64,000 nucleotides of DNA from positions 1,082,501-1,146,500 of the forward strand of contig NZ_OY787459.1 in assembly GCF_963678865.1 (NCBI RefSeq), read 5' to 3'. How positions within the stretch are numbered: the first letter of the stretch is position 1; each line of letters opens with the position of its first letter. The notes beneath the pieces are model-generated. The model was not told where the DNA came from. It ran no database searches and saw only the letters and a list, made by a program, of their open reading frames with translations. Source of the DNA: Maridesulfovibrio sp. GTDB lineage: Bacteria > Desulfobacterota > Desulfovibrionia > Desulfovibrionales > Desulfovibrionaceae. Made by a program: the position numbers and the translations under genes. Below, in pieces: positions 1 through 9,422 of this stretch.

Positions 1-1105
1 CGTAAGCCATTCCGTTCTGTTCCTGCGGGGGATAATCTACCTTTTCACCACAGTACTCGTAGGCAACGCAGATTTTAATTTCTTTAAGGCCGGAAAGTAC
101 ATCCAGCTTGGTCAGAGCGAACTCAGTGAGGTCACAGAGACGTGCGGTTTCACGCAGGACAACCATGTCCAGCCAGCCGCAACGACGCTTACGTCCGGTT
201 GTTGCACCGAACTCATGGCCGTTTCTCTGCAGGGTATCACCGGTTTCATCAAACAGTTCGGTGGGGAAAGGTCCGGCACCGACACGTGTAGTGTACGCTT
301 TACAGATACCTATGATACGTTCCAGCTGGCGGGGACCGCATCCTGCTCCGGCAGCGGCGTTACCTGCAACAACATTGGAGGAAGTAACAAAAGGATAAGT
401 TCCGTGGTCGATATCAAGATGCACACCCTGTGCGCCTTCGAAGAGGACCATGCTGCCTTTCTTGTTTTCATCCTGAATAACGGAGGAAACATCTCCCAGG
501 TAAGGGACAACTCTTTCAGCGATGGGCAGTATTTCCTGATATACCTTTTCAGCATCAAGCGGCTCAACATTGAAAAGTTTTTCAAAAAGAACGTTCTTTT
601 CCTGAAGTCCTGCAACAATTTTTTTACGCAGAAGTTCAGGATCAGCGAGATCGGCGGCACGGATACCGCAACGGTTCATTTTATCTTCGTAGCAGGGGCC
701 GATACCGCGACCGGTGGTACCGATCTTGTTATCAGCGGATTTAAGGGATTCGCGGCAGTTGTCCATCAATTTGTGATACGGCATGATGATCTGGGTCTTC
801 TTGCTGATCATCAGACGTTCGGGGGAAATATCCACACCTTTTTCGGCAAGTCCGTCAATCTCCTTGAGAAAAACCTCAGGGTCGAGTACTACCCCATTAC
901 CGATGAGGCACTTTTTACCCTGATGAAGAACCCCGGACGGGATGAGATGCAGGATACACTGCTCTCCTTCCACAACAAGAGTGTGACCGGCATTGTTTCC
1001 ACCTTGGAAACGTACGATCGCACCAGCTTGTTCGGCGAGCATATCAACGATTTTGCCCTTGCCTTCGTCCCCCCACTGGGTTCCCACAATTACGGTATTA
1101 GCCAT
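1..1105 (-). CDS. purA: Adenylosuccinate synthetase, C-terminus beyond the left edge
   Basis: Catalyses GTP-dependent condensation of IMP with aspartate to adenylosuccinate, the first committed step to AMP, in the cytoplasm. Reading the minus strand from the ATG at 1105 gives [18 protein letters not shown], which is the PurA N-terminus with the GDEGKGK phosphate loop, followed by NAGHTLVV with the conserved catalytic His near residue 41. The [14 protein letters not shown] and [14 protein letters not shown] blocks are also typical of the family. About 368 codons are present; the family is normally 425-430, so roughly 60 C-terminal residues lie off the edge. The start is supported by AGAAGGAG upstream. 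A long open frame on the opposite strand is only its antisense shadow. The gene is divergent from the lytic transglycosylase gene. Confidence 0.97.
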   Translation of the reverse strand, partial: MANTVIVGTQWGDEGKGKIVDMLAEQAGAIVRFQGGNNAGHTLVVEGEQCILHLIPSGVLHQGKKCLIGNGVVLDPEVFLKEIDGLAEKGVDISPERLMISKKTQIIMPYHKLMDNCRESLKSADNKIGTTGRGIGPCYEDKMNRCGIRAADLADPELLRKKIVAGLQEKNVLFEKLFNVEPLDAEKVYQEILPIAERVVPYLGDVSSVIQDENKKGSMVLFEGAQGVHLDIDHGTYPFVTSSNVVAGNAAAGAGCGPRQLERIIGICKAYTTRVGAGPFPTELFDETGDTLQRNGHEFGATTGRKRRCGWLDMVVLRETARLCDLTEFALTKLDVLSGLKEIKICVAYEYCGEKVDYPPQEQNGMAY

Positions 1106-1336
1106 TACTAATGTGCTCCTTCTACAGTATTTCCGCATGCCTTTGACTTAAGACATGGAATTCTTGCTGTAATTTGATTACTTGATAGCGGCACTGCGTC
1201 TGACGTATAATAACAGGAACAAGCCTGTTGCTGCATAAAAAACCGTAAAATGGCCGCTCAAGAAGATCCGCTTACCTGCTGTTAATACCTTTTTTGCTAA
1301 AGGTTCGCCAGCATTAAGCACGGCAGACGGGTTTTA

Positions 1337-2818
1337 ATGCGTAAAAAATCTTTCGGGGAAATGTCAATACATCAAAGTAAATTAAATGACCCAAAAACGG
1401 GTATTTTGACACTTTTTTCACAACATATTTTCAATATTGTTGTGTACTTGGCGTTATTCTCTTTTTTTTATTACATTTATTCAATCAAGCATGATATTCC
1501 CCTGCCCGGCACAATCCGGGTGGCCGCCGTGAATATAGAAAGGGTCTTTCCAAAACTTTCCCCGTGGGGTCCGGGATTCGAACGGGAATTGGTGGATGAA
1601 TTCATAAAATACACCGGAACGAATCTTGATATTAAAGCCTATCCCACCCATGATCTTGCCTTTGAGGCTCTGGTCAAAGGCAAAGCCGACATCATGCTGG
1701 CCACGGGCTACAATCCGGACCTCAAATCAACCACCACACCGCTGATCAAAGGTCCGGTCTATGAACAAAATCAACCTGTCATGCTGCATCACATACTGCG
1801 ATTCGAACTTCGCACCCCGTTTGAACTCTGTGATCAGGAAGTTTTTGTTCCGGCCCACTCAGGCTTGGAGCAGACTTTCAATAATCTGATCGAACACCTT
1901 GCCTGCACACCGACCATGGTCCGCGGCAAGAACTCCGCCCATCTGGAACCGCTGCTGCGGTATAACAACAACAAAACCATGCGCTTCCATCTTGTGGAAT
2001 ACGGAGCTTTCAAGCCCATCAGACCGTTTCTGCACAAGCTGAGAATCACGGACTATTTCGGTGATGACCTTGAATACAGGTGGTATATGCGAAAAGACGT
2101 TCATGGTCTGGGTCATGAAGCAGAAGACTATTGGCACCTGATAACATCCAACGGAACATTGGATGACCTGAAAGAAAAATATTTTGGTTTCATCCCTGAA
2201 GAAACAGACTTTTACGATCTTTACTCCCTTCGTAAAGACATCCGGGAAAAACTGCCCCTCTACCGCAATTACATAATCAAGGCAGCAAAAAAATATGATA
2301 TTGACCCATTGCTGCTCACCGCGGTGATGTATCAGGAATCACATTTCGATCCCCTCGCCCGCAGCAAGACCGGGGTTCGAGGACTCATGCAGCTTACCAC
2401 CGACACAGCCCAGCTCCTGGGGCTGACCAGTAGACTGGACCCGAAGCAATCCATCTACGGCGGGGCTCGTTATATCAAATTTTTATGGAACAAACTGGAC
2501 AGCAGAGATGTGGACGGCTGGGATCGCTGGCTGTTTGCTTTAGCCGCCTACAATCAAGGACTGGGACATGTTTACGATGCAATAGAAATCGCCAAGTACA
2601 CCAGCAAACATCCGGGAACATGGCGATCACTGAAGCAGGTGTTTCCGCTGCTGACCAGGTCTAAATACCATTCAAAAACAAAACACGGCTACACACGTGG
2701 GTATGAAGCCGTAGATTACGTTGATAGCATTCGCTATTACTATTACATTATGAACGGATTAGCTATCCTTCCGGGGCTGGAGTCGGATTACCTTGCTCCC
2801 CTTGCCGGAGCCCGTTGA
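1337..2818 (+). CDS. mltF: MltF-type membrane-bound lytic murein transglycosylase
   Basis: A two-domain envelope protein of 493 residues. A hydrophobic segment near residues 28-48 anchors it. Residues about 55-290 resemble a family-3 solute-binding domain (DLAFEALVKGKADIMLATGY). Residues about 305-450 are a lytic transglycosylase SLT domain, with the catalytic Glu in YQESHFDP (about residue 333), then GVRGLMQL and AAYNQG. This is the MltF arrangement: the SLT domain cleaves the MurNAc-GlcNAc bond of peptidoglycan, forming 1,6-anhydroMurNAc, and the binding domain regulates it. The start is uncertain because there is no strong ribosome site; an in-frame ATG lies eight codons in. The last 60 bases overlap a convergent hypothetical gene. 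Confidence 0.88.
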   Translation: MRKKSFGEMSIHQSKLNDPKTGILTLFSQHIFNIVVYLALFSFFYYIYSIKHDIPLPGTIRVAAVNIERVFPKLSPWGPGFERELVDEFIKYTGTNLDIKAYPTHDLAFEALVKGKADIMLATGYNPDLKSTTTPLIKGPVYEQNQPVMLHHILRFELRTPFELCDQEVFVPAHSGLEQTFNNLIEHLACTPTMVRGKNSAHLEPLLRYNNNKTMRFHLVEYGAFKPIRPFLHKLRITDYFGDDLEYRWYMRKDVHGLGHEAEDYWHLITSNGTLDDLKEKYFGFIPEETDFYDLYSLRKDIREKLPLYRNYIIKAAKKYDIDPLLLTAVMYQESHFDPLARSKTGVRGLMQLTTDTAQLLGLTSRLDPKQSIYGGARYIKFLWNKLDSRDVDGWDRWLFALAAYNQGLGHVYDAIEIAKYTSKHPGTWRSLKQVFPLLTRSKYHSKTKHGYTRGYEAVDYVDSIRYYYYIMNGLAILPGLESDYLAPLAGAR

Positions 2819-3130
2819 ACCTGCAGTAGAACTTTTAGTCTTTGACCCGAACAGCTCATCTTCGCCTTTTTCAGGCACAAAATCAGGTCTGGGAGACATT
2901 GATTCCGGTCCGGCGGCCTGAGCCCAGTGATAATTAAAAAGCTGGTTTTTAAGCCGCACAGCCTGTATCATACCGAACACGACTGCGGCTTCCTCCCACT
3001 TGCGGGTGGGTTCGAAATCGGCCACTTCAGCTTCATACTTATTCCATAATTCCGTAAGGGATGCTTCATCGTAAGCATTGAGCTGCTTGGCCAATTTCAA
3101 CAGGGCCTTTTCCATATAACCTTCTGACAT
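2759..3130 (-). CDS. Conserved hypothetical soluble protein
   Basis: A 123-residue protein that I do not recognise. From the ATG at 3130 (GGAG six bases upstream) it begins MSEGYMEKALLKLAKQLNAY, an amphipathic helical region, followed by WNKYEAEVADFEPTRKWEEA and a hydrophobic helix VVFGMIQAVRLKNQLF. The tail after residue 85 is low complexity, rich in Ser, Gly, Thr and Lys, and probably disordered. There is no signal peptide. A longer frame starts at 3193, but its first 21 residues have no ribosome site. The gene converges with mltF, and the two coding ends overlap by 60 bases, so the disordered tail is encoded antisense to the end of mltF. Confidence 0.7.
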   Translation of the reverse strand: MSEGYMEKALLKLAKQLNAYDEASLTELWNKYEAEVADFEPTRKWEEAAVVFGMIQAVRLKNQLFNYHWAQAAGPESMSPRPDFVPEKGEDELFGSKTKSSTAGSTGSGKGSKVIRLQPRKDS

Positions 3131-3307
3131 ATATTCTCCAGATAAAATGCTGGCGACGGGACTCAGAAAAAAAACCGATCTTTTCCCGCGCACTTGAACA
3201 GAATCAACCTACAAAAAGTTTGCTGATACCGCAATTCAAAATTGCCCGCCGGAAAAGGGTGTGCTATGAGCGGCTTACCACAAGGCAACAACTCACGGAG
3301 AACAACT

Positions 3308-4582
3308 ATGAGTGATCTTAAAAAAATGTACAAAACCCTGCAGCAGGATCCATTTCCAGCTGATATGACCGTCACCCTCGGGGACCAGAAACTGTCCTTT
3401 AAAAAAAGGACCTGGGAAATCGACGGGGAAACAAAAGGGCTTCGCTACGGCGAAAACCCCGACCAGCCCGCAGCTCTTTACGAACTGGTTTCCGGAGGTC
3501 TGGAGTACGACGGCATCAAATTTCGCGGCGAAGGACAGGGTCTTGTTTCCGCTCTCACTGAAGAACACATGATTCAGGCGGGAAAACATCCCGGCAAGAC
3601 AAACCTGACCGATGTGGACAACGCTCTGAACATCCTGCAGTACCTTACCGCCAAGCCTGCGGCTGTTATCCTCAAACACAACAACCCCTGCGGAGCCGCA
3701 TGGTCCGAAGACGGTGTAGGTGTTGCACTGCGTAACGCTTTTCAGGCTGACCGCATCGCCGCCTTCGGTGGAGCAATCGTAGTCAACCGCCCCTTCACCA
3801 AGGAAGCTGCCGAGGTTGTAGACAGTGCATATTTCGAAGTTGTTGCGGCCCCCTCTTTTGAGGAAGGAACCCTTGAAGTTCTTAAGAAACGCAAGAACCT
3901 GCGCATTCTTCAGATTCCCGGCATTAACAATCTTGAAAAGATGCTCGGCCAGCCTTTCCTTGATGTAAAGTCTCTCATGGACGGCGGCATGGTTATACAG
4001 TTCTCCTTCCGCAACCGTATTCTCGATGCAGAAGATTTCATCCCTGCCACCGCAGAAAAAGACGGCTCCACCTTCTCTTCCCGCGCTCCTTCCAAACAGG
4101 AAATGGATGACATGCTCTTCGCATGGGCAGTTGAAGCAGGTGTGACCTCCAACTCTGTAATTTTTGCCAAAGACGGCGTGACCACAGCCATCGGCACCGG
4201 TGAACAGGATCGCGTCGGTTGCGTGGAGCTGGCCGTTACCAAGGCCCGTATCAAATACGCTGACGGACTCTGCTTTGAAAAATTCCAGATGTCCCTTTTC
4301 GAACTGAAGCTCAAAGCCCTCAATGATGAACAGGCGGCCAAGGATCTCGCCGAAATCGAGCAGGCAGCAGTTGAAGCCAAGGGCGGACTCAAAGGTTCCG
4401 TGCTGGTTTCAGACGGTTTCTTCCCCTTCCGCGACGGCGTGGATCTCTGCATGGCGCAGGGTATCACCGCCATCGCCCAGCCCGGCGGTTCCATCCGCGA
4501 CCACGAAGTGATTCAGGCTACAAATGAAGCCTCACCTCAGGTCGCCATGGTATTTACCGGACAAAGATCTTTTAAACATTAA
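3308..4582 (+). CDS. purH: AICAR formyltransferase, stand-alone PurH C-terminal domain
   Basis: Transfers the formyl group of 10-formyl-tetrahydrofolate to AICAR in the penultimate step of IMP synthesis. The 424-residue protein carries the AICARFT landmarks: LRYGENPDQPAALY near residue 43, KHNNPCGAA near 122 with the catalytic Lys-His pair, and IAAFGGAIVVNRP. The N-terminal MGS-like IMP cyclohydrolase domain (about 190 residues) of ordinary bifunctional PurH is missing, so cyclohydrolase activity must come from another gene. An upstream in-frame ATG at 3242 would add 22 residues with no PurH similarity; the ATG at 3308 follows CGGAG and is preferred. It lies near purA, but there is no sign of a shared operon. 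Confidence 0.92.
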   Translation: MSDLKKMYKTLQQDPFPADMTVTLGDQKLSFKKRTWEIDGETKGLRYGENPDQPAALYELVSGGLEYDGIKFRGEGQGLVSALTEEHMIQAGKHPGKTNLTDVDNALNILQYLTAKPAAVILKHNNPCGAAWSEDGVGVALRNAFQADRIAAFGGAIVVNRPFTKEAAEVVDSAYFEVVAAPSFEEGTLEVLKKRKNLRILQIPGINNLEKMLGQPFLDVKSLMDGGMVIQFSFRNRILDAEDFIPATAEKDGSTFSSRAPSKQEMDDMLFAWAVEAGVTSNSVIFAKDGVTTAIGTGEQDRVGCVELAVTKARIKYADGLCFEKFQMSLFELKLKALNDEQAAKDLAEIEQAAVEAKGGLKGSVLVSDGFFPFRDGVDLCMAQGITAIAQPGGSIRDHEVIQATNEASPQVAMVFTGQRSFKH

Positions 4583-4587
4583 GAATG

Positions 4588-4673
4588 CCTCCGGCGGCTG
4601 GGGAAGGAAAACTTTTGAAAAAAATTTTCCTTCCCCAGCCCCCATCCTTTCAAAACTATTTATTATGCTTCGC
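4588..4673. repeat. REP-like palindromic repeat, copy 1
   Basis: A perfect 16-bp inverted repeat (4596-4611 and 4625-4640, arm GGCTGGGGAAGGAAAA) encloses a CTTTTGAAAAAAA loop. It is preceded by CCTCCGGCGGCT and followed by a tail with TTTATTATGCTTC. No U-run follows directly, so it is not a standard terminator. A second copy at 26281-26345 keeps the flanks and the loop but has a different stem, which is why I call it a dispersed structural repeat. Confidence 0.75.
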
Positions 4674-4748
4674 AACGTTGTTTATTAAATCAACCTAATT
4701 TTAGGCGAAGCATGCCATTTCAATAATTAAACATTTATGTTAAGTATG

Positions 4749-4788
4749 CCCGGATGTCTTGTTTAGACGTTCGGGGTTTATTTTTTTT
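4749..4788 (+). terminator. Rho-independent terminator after the AICAR transformylase gene
   Basis: CCCGGATGTCT (4749-4759) pairs with AGACGTTCGGG (4765-4775) over 11 positions, two of them G-U, around a 5-base loop. The stem is followed by GTTTATTTTTTTTT. Confidence 0.85.
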
Positions 4789-4893
4789 TAAGACTTAGCA
4801 AGTTTGAACATTACTCCCGCCAGATTGCGAGCAGGCGGGATGCGGGAAACGTTTACTGTAGCGGCAAACACAGCAGTTCCCGGAAGGATTTAC

Positions 4894-6957
4894 ATGTCCC
4901 TATTCAAAGAAGGACGTTACGTTGCGCCCGGAAATATTGTAGAATTCATGCATGGCAACCAGCCTCAACTGGCCTTTGTCATGGAAGAGCAATCCGGAAA
5001 GCTGAAGCTTTACACTATCAACAAACGCGAAACAAAAATGCCTGCGGCACGGGTTCTTCCATGGATCGGACCGCAGTATTCCGCTACCGCTACCCGGCAG
5101 GAAATGCTTGATCACATGGTCACTCATCAAGAAAAACGGGGTGAACTTCAAGCCGGGCTTGATACCATGGAAATATGGGAACTCTCTCAGGGGGAACTGG
5201 AAAAAGCTCCTCTGAGCTGGTTTGCCGGGCTGCTCTGGGAAGAGCCGGATGCCGACCAGATTTCCGCCCTTGGCCGAGCCATGATCGCTGCCAAGACTCA
5301 TTTCAAATTTCAGCCGCCTGAATTTATAATCTACACTCAGGAAAAAGTTGACCTCCGTCTTCAGCAACAGGCAGAAGAAAAAGCCCATGAAGAAATCATG
5401 AATGCCGGGCAGGAGTTGTTTAAAAACATCTGGACTGCCCGCGAATCTGGAGGAAGAATCAGGCCGGACCGTATCCCGGCAATGTCCGATGAAATCGCAG
5501 AGGGTTTAAAATCTTTCCTCATGGACAGAATTTCCGGTCTGAATGAAGATAAATCCAATAAAATGTGGTCCGCCCTGCGCAAGGGACTTCCCGACCATCC
5601 TCATTTACCTCTTCTGCTGGCTCAAGGCTGGGGCATACTTCATCCGCACCACAACTATCTTCTGGACGAAGCAGAATACGTTTTCGATGACAGCTGGGCA
5701 GAACCGCACAGTGCAGAAATATCCCGGCTGGTCAAGGCCGTGGAAACAAAAGCAGGCGCTCCCTGCCCCCTGCCCATGCGCAGTATTGATTCCGCTACCA
5801 CCAAAGACATTGACGATGCTTTCAATCTGAGGAAACGGGACGATGGCGGCTACACCCTGACCATAGCACTGGCCCGGCCCTGCATGGATTGGGATTTCGG
5901 TGCTGAACTGGATCAGGCAGTCATGAATCGCGGGACCAGCATATATCTGCCCGAAGGCACCAGCCACATGCTTCCTGAAGCTCTTGGAATTGGAGCATTC
6001 AGCCTTTTTGCCGGTGAAATTCGTCCGGCTTTGATTACGACCTTCGAGCTCGACGAACATGGAATCCTGCAGTCGGTCAATCCCCACAACGGATGGGTGA
6101 AAATTACTGACAACTCCACTTATCTCGCAGTGGAGCAGATGCTTGAGGAAGGCAGTGATGATGAAATGGCCCTTGCTTATGAGCTTTCTGAAAAACTTCT
6201 GCACGAACGCATTAAACACGGGGCTATCGTAATCCGCAGGCCTGAACCCGAACTTTCCCTTGAAGGTTGGCCGCAGCAGACCAAAGTCCTCATGTCTACC
6301 AAAGAGAAAACCACCCGTGCAGACCAAATCATCAGCGAGTTCATGATTCTTGCCAACTCCGGACTTGGCAAATTCGCCGGGGATAAAGATTTACCGCTGC
6401 TCTACCGTACGCAGGACATAGCCCTGCCTTCCGACCTAAGTGGAATAATCACCGAACCGCATGAAATTTACATTCGGGTGCGCCAGATGGTCCCTCCGCA
6501 GATGGAAACGACTCCCAAGAAACACGCCACACTGGCTGTAAACGGGTACAGTCCCATAACTTCACCCCTGCGCCGCTACGCGGATTTCATTAATATGGCC
6601 CAGCTTTGCCATTTTCTTGTGGAAGGTCAGCCCAAGTGGGATGCGGACGGATTGAAATCACTCGCAGAGACTCTGCAACTGCGTTTGCAATCGGTTATAA
6701 AAATCCAGCGATTCAGACCCCGCTACTGGAAACTGCTCTATCTGGCACAAAACAGAAAAGGCTGGCACCATGCTGTGGTTGTTGACGACAATGGTCCTTT
6801 GGCTACGCTGGCTATGCCCGAAATCCAAATAAATGTACGGGTTCCCCGCCCCATGCTTGGCGACAAATTATACCCGGGTCAGGACTTTCAGATCAGGTTT
6901 AACAAAATTGACCCGTTGACAAATGAGTTACGGGTTGTGGAAGCTATGGAAGAATAA
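4894..6957 (+). CDS. RNase II/R family (RNB domain) exoribonuclease
   Basis: A 687-residue cytoplasmic 3'-5' exoribonuclease of the RNB superfamily. The catalytic domain begins near residue 295 with SIDSATTKDIDDAFNL, which supplies the metal-binding aspartates. SPLRRYADFINMAQL near residue 555 is the classic RNB C-terminal motif. The N-terminal 60 residues look like a small beta-barrel, and the middle is helical. Full-length RNase II and R end in an S1 domain; here only about 60 residues follow RNB, so S1 is short or diverged. A TTG-started frame from 4804 exists, but the ATG at 4894 follows GGAAGGA at good spacing and is chosen. Confidence 0.88.
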   Translation: MSLFKEGRYVAPGNIVEFMHGNQPQLAFVMEEQSGKLKLYTINKRETKMPAARVLPWIGPQYSATATRQEMLDHMVTHQEKRGELQAGLDTMEIWELSQGELEKAPLSWFAGLLWEEPDADQISALGRAMIAAKTHFKFQPPEFIIYTQEKVDLRLQQQAEEKAHEEIMNAGQELFKNIWTARESGGRIRPDRIPAMSDEIAEGLKSFLMDRISGLNEDKSNKMWSALRKGLPDHPHLPLLLAQGWGILHPHHNYLLDEAEYVFDDSWAEPHSAEISRLVKAVETKAGAPCPLPMRSIDSATTKDIDDAFNLRKRDDGGYTLTIALARPCMDWDFGAELDQAVMNRGTSIYLPEGTSHMLPEALGIGAFSLFAGEIRPALITTFELDEHGILQSVNPHNGWVKITDNSTYLAVEQMLEEGSDDEMALAYELSEKLLHERIKHGAIVIRRPEPELSLEGWPQQTKVLMSTKEKTTRADQIISEFMILANSGLGKFAGDKDLPLLYRTQDIALPSDLSGIITEPHEIYIRVRQMVPPQMETTPKKHATLAVNGYSPITSPLRRYADFINMAQLCHFLVEGQPKWDADGLKSLAETLQLRLQSVIKIQRFRPRYWKLLYLAQNRKGWHHAVVVDDNGPLATLAMPEIQINVRVPRPMLGDKLYPGQDFQIRFNKIDPLTNELRVVEAMEE

Positions 6958-7061
6958 TTTTCGAGGAGAGGAGACGCTTATTTCCGGCTGTCATTCTGGC
7001 TGGAATTAGCATATATGTAATTTCAGTTTATTAAACGAAAAAGACTTAAAGGAGTTAGCGC

Positions 7062-7649
7062 ATGCTCTGGATATTCTGGCTGGTTTTCGCCTATTTTCTG
7101 GGATCAATTCCCTTCGGACTTTTTATCGGCAAAATTTGCTGCAACCTCGACATACGCACAGAGGGCAGTAAAAGCACCGGCGCCACTAATGTTGCCCGCC
7201 TTTGTGGATTCAAGTACGGAGTAGCCGCACTGGTTCTGGATCTAGCCAAAGGATTTGTTCCGGTTCTCATGGCCTGCCAGTACAGCCACAACTGGATCTT
7301 TATTTCCCTTGTAGCCGCAGCAGCAGTTCTTGGGCATGTTTTCTCCATCTTTCTGGATATGAAAGGCGGCAAGGCTGTAGCCACTACCATCGGTATATTT
7401 CTGGCTCTCGCCCCGGTTGCAACTGTCTACTCAGTCATCTTACTGCTGGCTGTTATCGGCCTGTCCGGTTTCGTTTCCATGGGTTCGCTGACATTTGCAG
7501 TGGCTCTGCCCTTCTTTACGCTGATCACCGGATCCATCGGCATGGTTCCGCTGGCATGCTGCATGACCGTGCTTCTTTTCTGGACTCACCGGGACAACAT
7601 AAGACGTCTGGCTAAAGGTGAAGAAAATTCCTGGAAGAAAAAGAAATAA
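7062..7649 (+). CDS. plsY: Acyl-phosphate:glycerol-3-phosphate acyltransferase PlsY
   Basis: An integral inner-membrane enzyme of 195 residues that acylates glycerol-3-phosphate from acyl-phosphate, the first step of phospholipid synthesis. The three family motifs are visible: YFLGSIPFGLFIGK near residue 11, GSKSTGATNVARLCG near 36 and GHVFSIFLDMKGGKAVAT near 94. Several hydrophobic segments match the expected membrane passes, and the length is typical. AAAGGAG precedes the ATG. The gene stands alone and ends at a bidirectional terminator shared with the convergent regulator gene. Confidence 0.95.
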   Translation: MLWIFWLVFAYFLGSIPFGLFIGKICCNLDIRTEGSKSTGATNVARLCGFKYGVAALVLDLAKGFVPVLMACQYSHNWIFISLVAAAAVLGHVFSIFLDMKGGKAVATTIGIFLALAPVATVYSVILLLAVIGLSGFVSMGSLTFAVALPFFTLITGSIGMVPLACCMTVLLFWTHRDNIRRLAKGEENSWKKKK

Positions 7650-7717
7650 CACCTAAGAAGGAACCTTAAGGCTCCCTCTGACTGCAGATAAAACACTATC
7701 TGCAGCATTTTATACAA

Positions 7718-7770
7718 AAAAAAGGCTGAAACTAGCGTATGTCTATCTACGCACCGTTTCAGCCTTTTTC
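7718..7770. terminator. Bidirectional terminator between plsY and the HD-GYP gene
   Basis: AAGGCTGAAAC (7722-7732) pairs with GTTTCAGCCTT (7756-7766), with an inner GCGTA/TACGC stem. A-rich sequence on the left and T-rich on the right make it usable in both directions. A smaller perfect 9-bp hairpin, CTGCAGATA/TATCTGCAG, lies just upstream at 7682-7705. Confidence 0.85.
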
Positions 7771-7836
7771 TTATTCCTTACACCAGACACTGTTCTCAAC
7801 AGTCTGCCAATTCTGGATTTGTAAGCGATAAGAGAA

Positions 7837-9402
7837 TTAATCCCTATACTTTTCCCTGACTTTCATTATCTTTTCAAGATTATCAAAGAAAACATCCACC
7901 AAGTCAGGGTCAAACATTTTTTCCTTATGTTTTTTCAAAAATTCCAGTGCCCGTTCAACTTCCCATGCCTCTTTGTAAACACGGTCGCTGCACAAGGCGT
8001 CAAATACATCCGTAAGACAGATTATACGCCCAGCGATGCTGATCTCTTCTCCCTTTAACCCTTGCGGATATCCTGATCCATCCCAGTATTCATGGTGTTC
8101 GTGAGCAATGGTAGCCGCCGCCTTAAGCAACTTGCGGTTACTTGCCCGCAGAATATTATATCCTATCTCGGTGTGGGTTCGCATGACTTTAAGTTCTTCG
8201 GCGGTCAGTTTTCCCGGCTTAAGCAGGATGGAATCCGGAATACCGATCTTACCGACATCATGCATGGGTGAAGCAAAGTACAATTCATCAACTTTAACAG
8301 GATCAAGCCCCAAGGCCATCCCTAGGATACGGGCGATTTCAGAAACGCGGATTACATGAAAGGCTGTCTCTTTGGACCGGAATTCCACAACTTCACCCAA
8401 CATGCGGACAATCTCTTTCTGGGTATCCAGAATCTCCTGATTAAGATAGATATTGTCGAAAGCCACCCCTACGTTATCAGAGAAGATCCTCAGCAAATCC
8501 TCATCCTGCTCATTGAATTCATTGCCGCAATTTTCCACATACAGAAGATGTGACCCGTGCTGTCGGGTAGGCAGGTAGCCAATATAATCGGAGTCGACAA
8601 AGCAACCGAATCCCTTTTCACGGACCTTATTCAGCTGTTCCTTGGTCTGCTCGGAAATAACCGGACACTCATCTACGGAGGCATTACATTCAGAATACTT
8701 ACCTGTAGAAGCTATGATTCTCATCATATCATGATCCGGGCTGGAAACAGCCACTCCATCACCCTCAATGTAAACAGAGTCACGCAACCCGATAAGAGAA
8801 ATGACTTGCGTCAGCACACCCTGCGCAAGTCGATGGACTGACTGCTGCTTGAAAAGGCTGCCTGAGGCTTCAATAATATGCTTGAGCCCTTTGCGGTTCT
8901 GCTCAATAACCTGCAGATCCCGGTATGAACGCAACGCGGAAAGCACTGAGGTAAAAAGGCGCTGGGCGGTCAGCTCGGCCTTATGTTTATAGTCGTTAAT
9001 ATCATATTCGATGATGACCTGCCGCTCTGGAGCCTGCCCAGGCTGCCCGGTACGCAGAATAATACGCACTAGAGAGTTCTTCATCTCTTGACGAATGGTT
9101 TGGACGAGTTCCAGTCCGGCATGGTTTGTTTCCATAACCACATCAAGCAGAATTACCGACACATCAGGATGTTCCTCCAGAATCGATACTGCCTGTTCAG
9201 CCGAATATGCACTGAGAAACTCCAATCCGGCACCTTCAAATTCAAAATCAGCAAGAACAAGACGCGTGGTACTATGAACGTCTTCTTCATCGTCAACTAT
9301 AAGTATCTTCCAGTTTTTGCTTTTCCGCACTTGGCTCTTTTCGGGAGTTTCGTCTGCAAAAAGGAGCTCATCATTATCAACGTGATCCGAACTAGCTACC
9401 AT
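7837..9402 (-). CDS. Response regulator REC-DUF3369-HD-GYP, predicted c-di-GMP phosphodiesterase
   Basis: A cytoplasmic 521-residue regulator. Residues about 30-150 are a receiver domain (ILIVDDEEDVHS; phospho-acceptor Asp near 87 in VILLDVVMET). Residues about 165-320 match DUF3369. The C-terminus is an HD-GYP domain with MHDVGKIGIPD (HD near 381-382), AHEHHEYWDGSGYPQGL and the later conserved Asp/Val helix, so the metal-binding set looks intact and hydrolysis of cyclic di-GMP is expected. The ATG at 9402 follows GAGG. The gene lies 20 bases downstream of a histidine kinase gene whose N-terminus is a paralogous receiver; the two form an operon. Confidence 0.9.
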   Translation of the reverse strand: MVASSDHVDNDELLFADETPEKSQVRKSKNWKILIVDDEEDVHSTTRLVLADFEFEGAGLEFLSAYSAEQAVSILEEHPDVSVILLDVVMETNHAGLELVQTIRQEMKNSLVRIILRTGQPGQAPERQVIIEYDINDYKHKAELTAQRLFTSVLSALRSYRDLQVIEQNRKGLKHIIEASGSLFKQQSVHRLAQGVLTQVISLIGLRDSVYIEGDGVAVSSPDHDMMRIIASTGKYSECNASVDECPVISEQTKEQLNKVREKGFGCFVDSDYIGYLPTRQHGSHLLYVENCGNEFNEQDEDLLRIFSDNVGVAFDNIYLNQEILDTQKEIVRMLGEVVEFRSKETAFHVIRVSEIARILGMALGLDPVKVDELYFASPMHDVGKIGIPDSILLKPGKLTAEELKVMRTHTEIGYNILRASNRKLLKAAATIAHEHHEYWDGSGYPQGLKGEEISIAGRIICLTDVFDALCSDRVYKEAWEVERALEFLKKHKEKMFDPDLVDVFFDNLEKIMKVREKYRD

Positions 9403-9422
9403 ACACTGACCTCACTTGCATA

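Noticed and set aside
215..1111. A 298-codon plus-strand open frame
   Set aside because: It is the antisense shadow of purA, whose minus-strand translation is unmistakable and has the ribosome site.
5605..6327. A 240-codon minus-strand open frame inside the ribonuclease gene
   Set aside because: It is fully overlapped by the RNB coding sequence, has no recognisable motif or ribosome site, and its composition is that of a shadow frame.
7000..7045. A sigma-54 promoter upstream of plsY
   Set aside because: TGGCTGG and AGCA are present, but the GG-GC spacing is one base short of the strict requirement.
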